DNA from: a bacterium
GTDB taxonomy: Bacteria; SAR324; XYD2-FULL-50-16
DNA: 64,000 nt
Assembly (NCBI GenBank): GCA_018829445.1
Contig: JAHJTV010000015.1
Location: forward strand, 1 to 64,000
Reading direction: 5' to 3'
The translations under genes were made by a program, and so were the position numbers. The notes below the pieces were generated by a model. It was not told the origin of the DNA. It saw nothing but the letters and a program-made list of their open reading frames with translations, and made no database searches. Positions 7,602-15,630 of this stretch are shown piece by piece (within the stretch, counting starts at the first letter, position 1; the number at the start of each line of letters is the position of its first letter).

Positions 7602-9269
7602 ATGGACCAGGAATTGAAAAACAATAACAGTAACAAAGCTGAGAAGGAACTGATTGTTTCAAACCAATCAAACAAAGAGGTTGTCTATCTGATGCCCTAT
7701 GACAATGAAGAGGATGAAATTGATCTTTGGCAATTGTTTGTCTCGATACTACAATACAAATACCAGATATTGATATTTGCGTGTGTCGGTCTGCTGGTGG
7801 GATTCGCGGTTAGCTGGGGGTTTGGCAAAACATCTTTTACGAACTCTTTGATATTTGAGTATGACCCTCAGATTTTTGCGACAGTCGAAGGAAGTGATAA
7901 AACTGGAGAAGATTATATTAAATCGGCCAGCATGCCAATTTACCTATCAAACCAATACTCCCGACCGCAATATATCCCGCATCAAGATTTTTTTCTTCCG
8001 GACGAGCTTGAATTTAGTAGAGATCTTTTGAACAGATACTGGGATATTCCTAAAAAAGCTACGGGTTTTGAAATCCAAAAATCATTTGAAGAGAGCAAAT
8101 ATGTTCAATTTAAAAAACTGGATGAAAAAACAATAGAACTGACAGTGACAACAGATGCTGCGGAAAAGACCATCTCCGCTTTAAATGATATTTTTGATTA
8201 TTTTAGCAAACGAAATAGCGCAAAGCTTGCGAAGGAGAATGCCATTGAATTAAACAGTCTAAAACGACAATTGAATCAATGGTCAACGGCTTTCACCCTG
8301 GCTACAAATGAACTGGACAGGGTTTGGCACTTTACGTTGGAGGACTCTAAAAAATACTTAATTATTAATAGCGAATATGATGATTTGGTGATTCAATTCG
8401 GCCTTAAGGTTCGAGCGATCAAAAGTCCAAAGCAAGGCAAACAGTCCGAGATCAAAGCCATTATTGACCTCACAAAGGATAAAATATCTTTACAAGAAGA
8501 ATTAAAAGGGATTCATAGAGATTATATTGCAATAGAAGGAAAGCTGTATGAAAAACTGCTTGAATTCGAAATAAAGTCGAGGTCGTTACAGCATCTTGAA
8601 CGGCAGCAAGAAACAGGCGAAGTGAGTGCAAATGGTTATGCCGCTCAAATGGAAAGTGATATTACGACCCTTCAAGCAGACATTTCCGAACTCGAAAGTC
8701 AAAAGAACAAGATAGGACTGCTTTTGACACAATATACATTAGAACTAAAAAAGGCTCTTTTCTTCAAGAATGAATTAAACGCTGCTCCGACGCAAACGTG
8801 GGCAACTATTTTAGAAAAGCAGGAAGCCGAGTCAGCCAGTCTTGAAGAAAACATTTTGCAACGAATTGAAAACATAAGTTTCCCAGCTTTGGATCATTAT
8901 TTGACAAAAAGATTGAATCCTTTGGATAAGCTCAAGAAGCTGGAAGCAGCCAATTACCTTTATGAGAAGGGCATTATTGAACCTTGGCAGGAGAAGTATC
9001 CCCCTTCAATGCAGGATACAAAAATAGGGTATTCACTTGAATTCAAGTCCGATCAACCAGAGGAAACCCTCAAACCATCAGCTGGCAAAATCGAAATAAA
9101 ACCGGTCTTCTACTCAAAAAAGATTGTCCTCATCGCAATTTTAATATCAACGGTATTGGGTTTTGTTATTGTGCTTTTTAGGATCTTTATAAAGAATACC
9201 ATAAAAAACGATAATTTCAGCGAAAAGAAAGAGGCTTTATATTCTGCTTTAAAATCAAGGAAAATCTGA
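7602..9269 (+). CDS. Wzz-type polysaccharide chain-length protein
   Basis: A 555-aa inner-membrane polysaccharide co-polymerase. A cytoplasmic acidic head is followed by membrane segment 1 (about 53-73), a long periplasmic region rich in coiled coil (about 160-450), and membrane segment 2 (about 507-530) with a short basic tail. Two flanking membrane helices around a coiled-coil domain is the Wzz architecture. There is no C-terminal tyrosine-kinase domain, so it is of the kinase-free type or has a separate kinase. It would set chain length together with the Wzy-like protein at 60752. No obvious Shine-Dalgarno precedes the ATG. Confidence 0.82.
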   Translation: MDQELKNNNSNKAEKELIVSNQSNKEVVYLMPYDNEEDEIDLWQLFVSILQYKYQILIFACVGLLVGFAVSWGFGKTSFTNSLIFEYDPQIFATVEGSDKTGEDYIKSASMPIYLSNQYSRPQYIPHQDFFLPDELEFSRDLLNRYWDIPKKATGFEIQKSFEESKYVQFKKLDEKTIELTVTTDAAEKTISALNDIFDYFSKRNSAKLAKENAIELNSLKRQLNQWSTAFTLATNELDRVWHFTLEDSKKYLIINSEYDDLVIQFGLKVRAIKSPKQGKQSEIKAIIDLTKDKISLQEELKGIHRDYIAIEGKLYEKLLEFEIKSRSLQHLERQQETGEVSANGYAAQMESDITTLQADISELESQKNKIGLLLTQYTLELKKALFFKNELNAAPTQTWATILEKQEAESASLEENILQRIENISFPALDHYLTKRLNPLDKLKKLEAANYLYEKGIIEPWQEKYPPSMQDTKIGYSLEFKSDQPEETLKPSAGKIEIKPVFYSKKIVLIAILISTVLGFVIVLFRIFIKNTIKNDNFSEKKEALYSALKSRKI

Positions 9270-9332
9270 AGAAGAATTAGATAAACAAGGAAAAAGGCCG
9301 TTTATTCCTCGGATAGTATTGACACGGTGGAC

Positions 9333-9377
9333 GTTTAACAATACCATGTTCAGTAAATGAACATGGTATTGTTAAAC
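9333..9377 (+). promoter_or_regulatory. Perfect 20-bp hairpin before the NusG-like gene
   Basis: Left arm 9333-9352 (GTTTAACAATACCATGTTCA), loop GTAAA at 9353-9357, right arm 9358-9377, exactly complementary. It ends 17 nt before the ATG of the NusG-like gene. No T-tract follows, so it is not a classical intrinsic terminator. Position and perfection suggest an RNA signal: an attenuator, a translation-control hairpin, or a recruitment site for the NusG-like factor. LoaP-type factors are known to bind an RNA hairpin in the leader of the operons they control; the link here is inferred. Confidence 0.7.
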
Positions 9378-9394
9378 CTTAATCTCTGAGTGGC

Positions 9395-9934
9395 ATGTAC
9401 TATTATCCCGGCGAAAACTGGTACGCTTTAAGGGTGAAAACCAGGTATGAAACGATAGTTGAGAAAGCCCTGGAAACAAAAAAGGTGGAAGCTTTAAATT
9501 TCACCTATCAAGAGCTAAGTAAGCGAAAAGATCGCAAAAAGATTCTGACTAAGGCTTTTTTCCCTGGGTATATGTTTATCAAAGCCGAACTAAATCCTCA
9601 GATTCATGTCGAGATTCTCAAGAGTATCGGTGTGGTAGAAATTCTGAAAAATAGCGACGGCCCCCTGCCAATCCCTCAGGATCAAATCGACAATGTTTTA
9701 AAACTGGAAAAGTATGAAGGCAAAGTATTAACCTTTACCGAGTTTGCCTGCGGAATGCCTGTCAGGATTATTCAAGGTCCCCTGTTGGGCGTTCAAGGGT
9801 TTGTTGACGAGATCAATAGAGGTCTGATCAAGATCAGCATCTCTTCCGTTCCCGGATCAGTAGCGATACAAGTCGATCCGTCCCTGATTGAACCGATTCT
9901 TGCCGACCGTTCTTTGTCTTCAATGCTCCACTAA
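9395..9934 (+). CDS. NusG/RfaH/LoaP-type transcription elongation factor
   Basis: A 179-aa NusG paralogue. The NGN domain (about 5-105) contains WYALRVKTRYE and FFPGYMF; the C-terminal KOW segment (about 120-150) reads CGMPVRIIQGPLLGVQGFV. Specialised paralogues of this kind (RfaH, UpxY, LoaP) suppress premature termination in long polysaccharide operons, and this one sits at the head of a 50-kb plus-strand polysaccharide locus. A perfect hairpin lies just upstream. No recognisable ops element was seen. The downstream operon is separated from it by a 10-kb accessory island. Confidence 0.88.
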   Translation: MYYYPGENWYALRVKTRYETIVEKALETKKVEALNFTYQELSKRKDRKKILTKAFFPGYMFIKAELNPQIHVEILKSIGVVEILKNSDGPLPIPQDQIDNVLKLEKYEGKVLTFTEFACGMPVRIIQGPLLGVQGFVDEINRGLIKISISSVPGSVAIQVDPSLIEPILADRSLSSMLH

Positions 9935-10117
9935 GGAAGAATCCTCAAATTCTTCTTGACAGAATATTTGACATTAGCCCAAACAAAGAATATAGTTATG
10001 TTCAATTGTTGAACAACGAACCTCTGTGAGTTTAGTAACGCTGATGGCGAAGCTTGCCTAAAAACTGATGTTGCCTGTTTTCCGCTTCCTCTTGTTGCCT
10101 GTAATACTAAAAAAATC

Positions 10118-10325
10118 CAGTAATGTCCGGTTAGGTTTTTGCAGCAATAATGAGAAACGACTTTCAAAATAATGGAATGTACAAAGACGCCATTACTTTA
10201 ACTTTAGCTATTTCTTGTTTAGAAAAAGTAGGATGGGCTACTTGTTGCCCATCAATAGAAAGCAATGTTGGGTAACAAGTAGCCCAACCTACGAGCAGAT
10301 GCAAATTTCTAACCGGACAATGCTG
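10118..10325. mobile_element. Complete 208-bp MITE with 9-bp target duplication
   Basis: Imperfect terminal inverted repeats of about 26 bp match at 21 positions and share the core TGTCCGGTTAG (left end 10118-10143; right end complement of 10300-10325). Both ends are flanked by AAAAAAATC (10109-10117 and 10326-10334), a perfect 9-bp target-site duplication. The interior holds an almost perfect palindrome (10228-10251 with 10269-10292). There is no transposase gene, so it is a non-autonomous element. The 1-138 copy matches its right two thirds. The core of the terminal repeat looks like that of IS4-type elements; the family is not certain. Confidence 0.85.
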
Positions 10326-10395
10326 AAAAAAATCTGAATATTTAGAGATCGAAGGAAATTCTCCAATTATTAAAACAATGTTGGTTACACCTGTC

Positions 10396-10470
10396 ATTCC
10401 GGGCTTTACCCGGAATCCATTGTTATTACGGCACATCTCCCTGGATGCCGGATCAAAGCCTGTCCTCAGC
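10396..10470. repeat. REP-like palindromic repeats
   Basis: An ATTCCGGG/CCCGGAAT hairpin, then a GATGCCGGATC unit with the gcctgtcctcagct arm, which is the inverted form of the insert seen at 7225-7250. Same family as the repeats listed at 7213 and 15990. Confidence 0.7.
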
Positions 10471-10596
10471 TTTAAACTATTATAAAATTCCCTTTTGAGT
10501 GTTTGAATAAATTTGACCTGCCATACGCCCCTGCGTTCCCTTTGTATTTCTGTGCTTCTCTGCTCAATAAAAGTTTTATATCATTTATAAACAAAA

Positions 10597-10920
10597 ATGA
10601 AGCCTCAACTGGACGAAAAATACTACTTGTTCAAGGAGCTTGACAAAGCAGGCAACAACTCCCAACGTGCCATGGCCAAGGAAATGGGAATAAGTCTGGG
10701 GAAGATAAACTTCATTTTGAAGGCTTTGATTGCCAAAGGCTGGGTTAAGATGGAAAACTTTGCGCAAAGTGAGAATAAAATCAGTTATCGCTATATCCTG
10801 ACTCCCGAGGGAATTAAAGAGAAGGTAAGGATTACGAAGGCGTTTCTGATCAGAAAGGAGGAGGAATATGAAAAGATCCGGCAGGAAATCGAACAAGCCA
10901 GGGAGGAGATGCAGAATTAA
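10597..10920 (+). CDS. MarR-family EPS-associated transcriptional regulator
   Basis: A 107-aa winged-helix protein. The helix-turn-helix (NSQRAMAKEMGISLGKINFIL, about 20-40) is followed by the wing region and LTPEGIKEK, then a charged C-terminal coil (about 85-107). Sequence and length match the family found beside exopolysaccharide and lipopolysaccharide loci in many Gram-negatives. It follows the Wzz-like and NusG-like genes and probably regulates this locus. No Shine-Dalgarno is obvious. Confidence 0.87.
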   Translation: MKPQLDEKYYLFKELDKAGNNSQRAMAKEMGISLGKINFILKALIAKGWVKMENFAQSENKISYRYILTPEGIKEKVRITKAFLIRKEEEYEKIRQEIEQAREEMQN

Positions 10921-10958
10921 CTCAATTTGCTTTATATATAGCAACACTCCAAGTATAA

Positions 10959-10989
10959 CGGTAGGGCGGCCCTACGTGGCCGCCTTTGG
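10959..10989. repeat. Single inverted unit of the CGGTAGGG repeat
   Basis: Its complement closely matches the right half of the 2610-2675 element. It forms a GGCGGCC/GGCCGCC hairpin (10965-10971 with 10978-10984) followed by TTT, so it may act as a weak terminator after the MarR gene. Confidence 0.65.
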
Positions 10990-11038
10990 GTGCTCAAAAA
11001 ATAAACAAGAACTAAAGACTGGTCAGCTAATACAATAA

Positions 11039-11413
11039 ATGTCCCGAACAATTGGACGAACCAATGAGCTGTCATTGCAGAGATTAATCGAGATATTTTC
11101 ATCGATTTCCGAGGTGAAGTTGGCAGTCTTGTTTGGATCCAGGGCAGGTGAAAAATTTAATCCACGTAGCGATTATGATATCGCTGTTTTAATGGAGCAT
11201 TCCGGCAAAGGACTCGACGACCCTTTTTTTACGTTATATGCCGATTTGCCGACCCGTATGAAAATACAGGAATGCGATCTGGATTTGATTAATTTAAGAA
11301 AGGCTGATTTACATCTAAAGCAGAGCATAAAGAAGAACTATAAAGTCATCAAAGGATCGGAAGATGAAATTTCAAGACTACTTACAGAAGACCAAAGAGA
11401 CTGCAACAGTTGA
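11039..11413 (+). CDS. mntA: MntA-type nucleotidyltransferase antitoxin (module 1)
   Basis: A 124-aa minimal nucleotidyltransferase. The GS motif is G33-S34, the metal-binding pair is D45/D47 in SDYDIAV, and a third acidic residue lies in ECDLDLI (about 79-83). In MntA-HepT systems this enzyme transfers AMP to a tyrosine of HepT and so neutralises it. It overlaps the HepT gene by 50 nt, as expected for a translationally coupled module. It lies just after a CGGTAGGG repeat. Confidence 0.82.
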   Translation: MSRTIGRTNELSLQRLIEIFSSISEVKLAVLFGSRAGEKFNPRSDYDIAVLMEHSGKGLDDPFFTLYADLPTRMKIQECDLDLINLRKADLHLKQSIKKNYKVIKGSEDEISRLLTEDQRDCNS

Positions 11414-11819
11414 AAAAGAGATTCTGGATCAGTTAAGTGAGATTTTATCGCACGGCAAGGAACTGGACCTGATTCAAGTGCGGGCAGCAAAGAGTGCGCT
11501 GCAGGTATTGATCGAAAACGCCATTGGAAAGGGAAAGCGGATACTCAAGTATTATCAGTGCCCAATGGTTTTTCATAAAGGCAAGGAGGTATTCTGGGTT
11601 CTGGCCGAAACCGGTGTTATTGATGAGGAGTTTCAGACAACCATCAACCAGGCGATCGGTTTTCGCAACAGCATGTTTCACGATTATATGAATTTTGATG
11701 AAGAGACCCTGGTCAAAATTCTCAAGGAAAACCAATATTCACGGATCTATGAATTCCTGATAGCACCGATGGATCTCAATGAAACAATGATTAAACGTAT
11801 CAATACCTTTTCCTACTAA
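11364..11819 (+). CDS. hepT: HepT-like toxin (module 1)
   Basis: A 151-aa all-helical HEPN protein. The HEPN ribonuclease motif RX4HXY is present as R101-NSMF-H106-D-Y108; R and H are catalytic and Y is the expected AMPylation target. Overlap with the nucleotidyltransferase gene supports a type VII toxin-antitoxin pair. It might be a generic HEPN/MNT pair, but the RX4HXY motif favours HepT. Confidence 0.82.
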   Translation: MKFQDYLQKTKETATVEKEILDQLSEILSHGKELDLIQVRAAKSALQVLIENAIGKGKRILKYYQCPMVFHKGKEVFWVLAETGVIDEEFQTTINQAIGFRNSMFHDYMNFDEETLVKILKENQYSRIYEFLIAPMDLNETMIKRINTFSY

Positions 11820-11905
11820 CTTGAGAGTATAAGGTTCTCTGTCAGACTCGATCCCATAAGCGCTTAAATAAGAGTACTTTAGACATTAAATACATGTTTC
11901 CTGAA

Positions 11906-11936
11906 CGGTAGGGCAGCTCTACGTGGCCGCCTATGG
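11906..11936. repeat. Diverged single unit of the CGGTAGGG repeat
   Basis: A degenerate copy of the unit at 10959, in the same orientation, lying just upstream of the second toxin-antitoxin module, as the first copy lies upstream of module 1. Confidence 0.6.
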
Positions 11937-11974
11937 TTATTATGTGCTCAGGGGAATCACCGATTTTATCTTGA

Positions 11975-12391
11975 ATGACCATTTATCACCATATTGACAT
12001 ACCAAGGGTAATTGCCTGTTTGAGAGAATCCATCCGAGATTTGCATGCAGTATATCTTTATGGTAGTGTTATCACCGATGATTTCAAACAAGACAGCGAC
12101 CTTGATATTGCCTTCAAGTCTCCATCTTGTTTGAACAACCAAACAAGATGGAGACTTCAGGAAGAATTGGCAGCAAGGTTTAATAGAGATGTAGATCTGT
12201 TAGATTTAGAAAATTCATCCCTGGTGATGCAATTTGAAGTGATTTCAAAAGGAACACGGATCTTCTGTGCAGAAGAGAATGAAATAGAAGCGTACGAAAC
12301 ATTGATTTTTAGTCGTTATTTGGACTTCAATCAAATCAGGAAACTCATTATAAAATCAATATTGAGTGAAGGATCGGTCTATGGTGCTTGA
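11975..12391 (+). CDS. mntA: MntA-type nucleotidyltransferase antitoxin (module 2)
   Basis: A 138-aa nucleotidyltransferase. YLYGSV carries the GS motif (G30-S31), SDLDIAF the metal pair (D42/D44), and RDVDLLDL the third acidic strand. It is only distantly similar to the module 1 enzyme, so the two pairs look independently acquired rather than a recent duplication. It overlaps the HepT gene by 11 nt. Confidence 0.82.
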   Translation: MTIYHHIDIPRVIACLRESIRDLHAVYLYGSVITDDFKQDSDLDIAFKSPSCLNNQTRWRLQEELAARFNRDVDLLDLENSSLVMQFEVISKGTRIFCAEENEIEAYETLIFSRYLDFNQIRKLIIKSILSEGSVYGA

Positions 12392-12797
12392 TAACGTCAT
12401 TCTGAATAAAACGGCGGTTATCGAGAGGAGCATTCGCCGGGTTTTAGAAGAATACCAGGGACATGAAAAGGAATTTCTGGTGAATTATACGAAGCAGGAT
12501 TCTGTCATCCTGAATCTGGAGAGGCTTTGTCAGGCAGCAATAGATTTAGCAGCGCATTTAGTGAGAGTACGCAAATTAGGAATTCCCCAGGAGAGCAGGG
12601 AACTGTTTCAAATGCTGGAGCAGAAACAGATTATTTCTGCGGATCTAAGCAAAAATCTGCAGGCCATGGTCGGATTTCGAAACCTTGCTGTGCATGACTA
12701 CCAGTTGATAAACCTGGATATTGTCCAAAGTATTATTAAAAAGAATCTGGACGATTTCAAACAGTTCGCCAAAATCGCCCTCCGCTCGATTTCATAA
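12381..12797 (+). CDS. hepT: HepT-like toxin (module 2)
   Basis: A 138-aa HEPN protein starting at the ATG at 12381, which has an aaggat ribosome site at a good distance; a GTG 15 nt upstream is less likely. The RX4HXY motif is R100-NLAV-H105-D-Y107. It is coupled to the nucleotidyltransferase upstream by an 11-nt overlap. The paired order and motif support a type VII toxin-antitoxin system. Confidence 0.82.
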   Translation: MVLDNVILNKTAVIERSIRRVLEEYQGHEKEFLVNYTKQDSVILNLERLCQAAIDLAAHLVRVRKLGIPQESRELFQMLEQKQIISADLSKNLQAMVGFRNLAVHDYQLINLDIVQSIIKKNLDDFKQFAKIALRSIS

Positions 12798-12910
12798 ATT
12801 CTGTTCTTCATTTATAAAAATGCATTATTTTAAAGTACAAAATGATGGCATAAAGCTCCGTTTCTCTTGATCTTACTTGACAATTTATTTTATCTTTGTA
12901 AAATGAAAAC

Positions 12911-14104
12911 ATGAATTTCAATTTACAAAGATATATCAAACGAGATCTTGAAAAAGAGATCCTCGATTCGATTAAATCGTTTCCGATTACCGCTATTCTA
13001 GGACCTCGGCAATGCGGTAAATCCACCTTAGCTCGCCATCTGATTTCCGGAAGTACCGATGTGGTTTTTTTGGATTTGGAGAGGCCTTCTGATCTTCGAA
13101 AACTGGAAGATCCGGAGTTTTTCTTTCATACCCAAAAAAATAAACTGATCTGTATCGACGAAGTTCAAAAAGGGCCTGAACTCTTCCCAATATTGAGGGT
13201 AATGGCAGATGAAGACAGGCGTCCTGGAAAATATCTTCTTTTGGGGTCGGCATCACAGGATCTCATTCGACAAAGCTCGGAAACACTGGCGGGACGTATT
13301 CATTATTCGGAACTTACTCCATTTTCCTACAGTGAGCTTGTGGATGATGAAACGGAGACGTATGAAAACCCGGTAGAACTTTGGAGCCGTGGAGGTTATC
13401 CCGAATCCATTCTTGCTTCATCAATTGAAATCAGTCTGACCTGGAGGATGGATTTTATCAGAACCTTTCTGGAACGCGACATTCCACAGATGGGTTTTCC
13501 GGTTCCAGCGTTGATTATGAGAAGGTTTTGGACCATGATGGCTCATTACCACGGACAAATACTAAATGCTTCAAAGATTGGTCAAGCTTTGAGTGTTACT
13601 CATCCCACAATCCGTAGTTACCTGAATATGTTAGAGCAGACATATATGGTTCGCGTTCTGCCGCCATGCACACAAAATGTTAAGAAGAGGCTGGTTAAGT
13701 CACCAAAAGTATACATTCGGGATTCCGGTATTCTGCATGCCTTATTGGAAATCAACGGATTTGAAGATCTTTTGGGACATCCGATAGTCGGTTCATCCTG
13801 GGAAGGGTTTTGTATGGAACAAATAATCACGAGATTGAAAGATTGGCGAGCGAGCTTTTATAGAACATCGTCGGGTGAGGAAATAGATTTGATCCTGGAG
13901 CGAGGCCGAAAACGATTGGTATTTGAGTTTAAAGCATCCATGTCACCACGAGTATCACGAGGGTTTCCTGGTTCATTAGAAGTGTTAAAACCTGATAAGG
14001 CTTGGATTGTAGCCCCGGTGATGGAGCCGTACAAGGCACCTTCGGGCGCCTTTGTGACAAACTTACAGGGTGTAATTGAAGATCTGAAGGAATTTCTGAC
14101 TTAG
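12911..14104 (+). CDS. AAA-type ATPase with DUF4143
   Basis: A 397-aa protein. Walker A is GPRQCGKST (31-39), Walker B is LICIDEVQ (79-86), and LLGSAS is a likely sensor segment. The C-terminal DUF4143 part carries a nuclease-like pattern, GEEIDLILE followed by VFEFKAS, resembling the E/D-x-K core of the PD-(D/E)xK fold. The cellular role of these proteins is not established; they are common in accessory and mobile regions. It stands between toxin-antitoxin pairs and AlbA_2 ATPases. Confidence 0.83.
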   Translation: MNFNLQRYIKRDLEKEILDSIKSFPITAILGPRQCGKSTLARHLISGSTDVVFLDLERPSDLRKLEDPEFFFHTQKNKLICIDEVQKGPELFPILRVMADEDRRPGKYLLLGSASQDLIRQSSETLAGRIHYSELTPFSYSELVDDETETYENPVELWSRGGYPESILASSIEISLTWRMDFIRTFLERDIPQMGFPVPALIMRRFWTMMAHYHGQILNASKIGQALSVTHPTIRSYLNMLEQTYMVRVLPPCTQNVKKRLVKSPKVYIRDSGILHALLEINGFEDLLGHPIVGSSWEGFCMEQIITRLKDWRASFYRTSSGEEIDLILERGRKRLVFEFKASMSPRVSRGFPGSLEVLKPDKAWIVAPVMEPYKAPSGAFVTNLQGVIEDLKEFLT

Positions 14105-14207
14105 TATTGATAAAAAATGAGTTTTTGCGGAACAGAGTCAGCAAGTCTAAAATCCAATTTCCCTACTATCCGGTAACTAATAAAACAAAAACCCGTTCAC
14201 ACGATTT

Positions 14208-14241
14208 AAGCCAACAGCTAACCGCCAATAGCAAATTGCTT
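14208..14241. repeat. Degenerate heptanucleotide array
   Basis: Five 7-bp units of the type agccaac/agctaac/cgccaat/agcaaat, ending about 12 nt before the ATG at 14253. Member of the array family described under 16110. Confidence 0.6.
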
Positions 14242-14252
14242 TTACACCTTCA

Positions 14253-15584
14253 ATGCTGAAAAAACTTCTACAACAGGATGAGAGCGAGACCCTTGAATTC
14301 AAAACCACTTTTGGCAGAGAGGCAATGGAAGTGTTGGCGGCTTTTGCCAACTCAAAAGGCGGAACGTTGGTAGTGGGAGTAAATGATAAGCGGCAGGTTA
14401 TAGGGGTTTCAGTGTCTCAGGAAAGTCTTCAGCAGTGGATCAACCAAGTTAAGAGTGTTACTTCTCCTTCGATTGTTCCGGAAATTGAGAGAGTAGAGTA
14501 TCGGAAAAAAGATGTAGTTCTGCTTTCGGTGTCTGCCTATCCGGTTAAGCCGGTTAGCATGAAGGGGAAATATTACCTGAGAAGGCACGGTGCAAACCAT
14601 TTAATGAACCTGGAAGAGATTACCAACGAGCACTTGAAGTCCATCAACATGAGTTGGGATTTTGCACCTGATCCGGGGCACGGTGTGAGTGACATTTCTT
14701 TGGAAAAAGTAAACCGGTTTGTGGATCAGGCTAACAGCTTGAGAGAACATGCAATAGAAGATGCTCCTTTGACTGTGCTTAGGAAGTTTGAACTCTTGCG
14801 TGACAGCAACATTACTTTTGGCTGTTTTCTTCTTTTCGGCAGAGAGCCAACATTGTCAACTACTATTGACGCAGGAAGGTTTGATTTAGAGACTATTGTC
14901 AAGGATAGCGAAATTATCCGTGATGATTTATTTTCAGAAGTGGAAGCGTGTTTGGCGTTTATTCGCAAGCATAATAACAAACATTTTATCATCACCGGAA
15001 AATCACAACGTGAAGAAGCCTGGGAATATCCTCCTGATGCGGTCAGGGAGATCGTGATCAATATGATAGTACATCGCGATTATCGTGCGAGCGCGGATTC
15101 TACTATCAAAATCTTTCAGGACAGGATTGAATTTTATAATCCAGGTCCTTTACCGGAAGGTTTGAGTATGGAAGACATTATTTCCGGCAGGAGTGCATCG
15201 AATCCCAGGAACAAGCAGATTGCTTCAATTTTTAAGGAAGCAGGAATTATTGAAAAGTATGGTTCCGGTATCAGGCGGGTTCGACAGATAATGGAGACAG
15301 CCGGGGCCATGGAACCTGTTTTTGAGGTAGTCGGTAATTTATTTAAGGTTACACTGTTTCCTGTCAATGGCGGAGTAAATGGCGGAGTAAATGGCGGAGT
15401 AAATGGCGGAGTAAATGATTTACTTGAGTACATTCGATTAAACCCGGGAAAGAAATCTTCTGATTTGAAAGCGATTTTTGACACTCCCCAACGAACCCTT
15501 GAACGTTGGCTCAAACAACTCAAAGAGGAAGACAAAATAGAGTTTCGGGGCGCCCCCAAAACAGGAGGCTATTATAAAAAGTAA
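14253..15584 (+). CDS. AlbA_2 / divergent HATPase protein with winged helix
   Basis: A 443-aa protein and the only intact member of four relatives here. The AlbA_2 (Schlafen-type) domain is about 10-115 (ETLEFK, FANSKGGTLVVGV). A divergent GHKL-type ATPase core follows, with the N-box VREIVINMIVHRDY (about 260), DRIEFYNPGPLP and GSGIRR. The C-terminus is a winged helix (about 395-443). Between the ATPase and winged helix lies a fourfold GGVN repeat. Such proteins are often annotated as ATP-binding or RecG-like transcriptional regulators; the function is unknown. Confidence 0.82.
   Translation: MLKKLLQQDESETLEFKTTFGREAMEVLAAFANSKGGTLVVGVNDKRQVIGVSVSQESLQQWINQVKSVTSPSIVPEIERVEYRKKDVVLLSVSAYPVKPVSMKGKYYLRRHGANHLMNLEEITNEHLKSINMSWDFAPDPGHGVSDISLEKVNRFVDQANSLREHAIEDAPLTVLRKFELLRDSNITFGCFLLFGREPTLSTTIDAGRFDLETIVKDSEIIRDDLFSEVEACLAFIRKHNNKHFIITGKSQREEAWEYPPDAVREIVINMIVHRDYRASADSTIKIFQDRIEFYNPGPLPEGLSMEDIISGRSASNPRNKQIASIFKEAGIIEKYGSGIRRVRQIMETAGAMEPVFEVVGNLFKVTLFPVNGGVNGGVNGGVNGGVNDLLEYIRLNPGKKSSDLKAIFDTPQRTLERWLKQLKEEDKIEFRGAPKTGGYYKK
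15366..15413 (+). repeat. In-frame 12-bp tandem repeat (GGVN linker)
   Basis: Four exact copies of aatggcggagta encode Asn-Gly-Gly-Val units in the linker between the ATPase core and the winged helix. The exact identity at nucleotide level implies recent expansion or slippage, so linker length may vary between strains. Confidence 0.9.
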
Positions 15585-15595
15585 AAAGAACCCCA

Positions 15596-15630
15596 CTAGC
15601 CAACTGCTAATTGCCAATAGTCAATTGCCT
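15596..15630. repeat. Degenerate heptanucleotide array
   Basis: Units tagccaa/ctgctaa/ttgccaa/tagtcaa/ttgcctc in exact 7-bp phase, immediately before the remnant open frame of the next gene fragment. Confidence 0.65.

Larger units (their letters stand above)
9935..10596. other. Intergenic occupied by a MITE and REP-like repeats
   Basis: The gap between the NusG-like gene and the MarR regulator has no supported gene. Most of it is a 208-bp MITE (10118-10325) and a REP-like cluster (10396-10470). Short open frames on the minus strand across the MITE simply read the palindrome. Confidence 0.75.

Noticed and set aside
9333..9377. Ordinary intrinsic terminator after the Wzz-like gene
   Set aside because: The hairpin is perfect but is followed by cttaatctc, not a T-tract, and lies beside the start of the NusG-like gene; kept as a regulatory hairpin instead.
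10164..10436. 90-codon minus-strand frame
   Set aside because: It reads through the palindrome of the MITE and into a REP-like repeat; not a gene.
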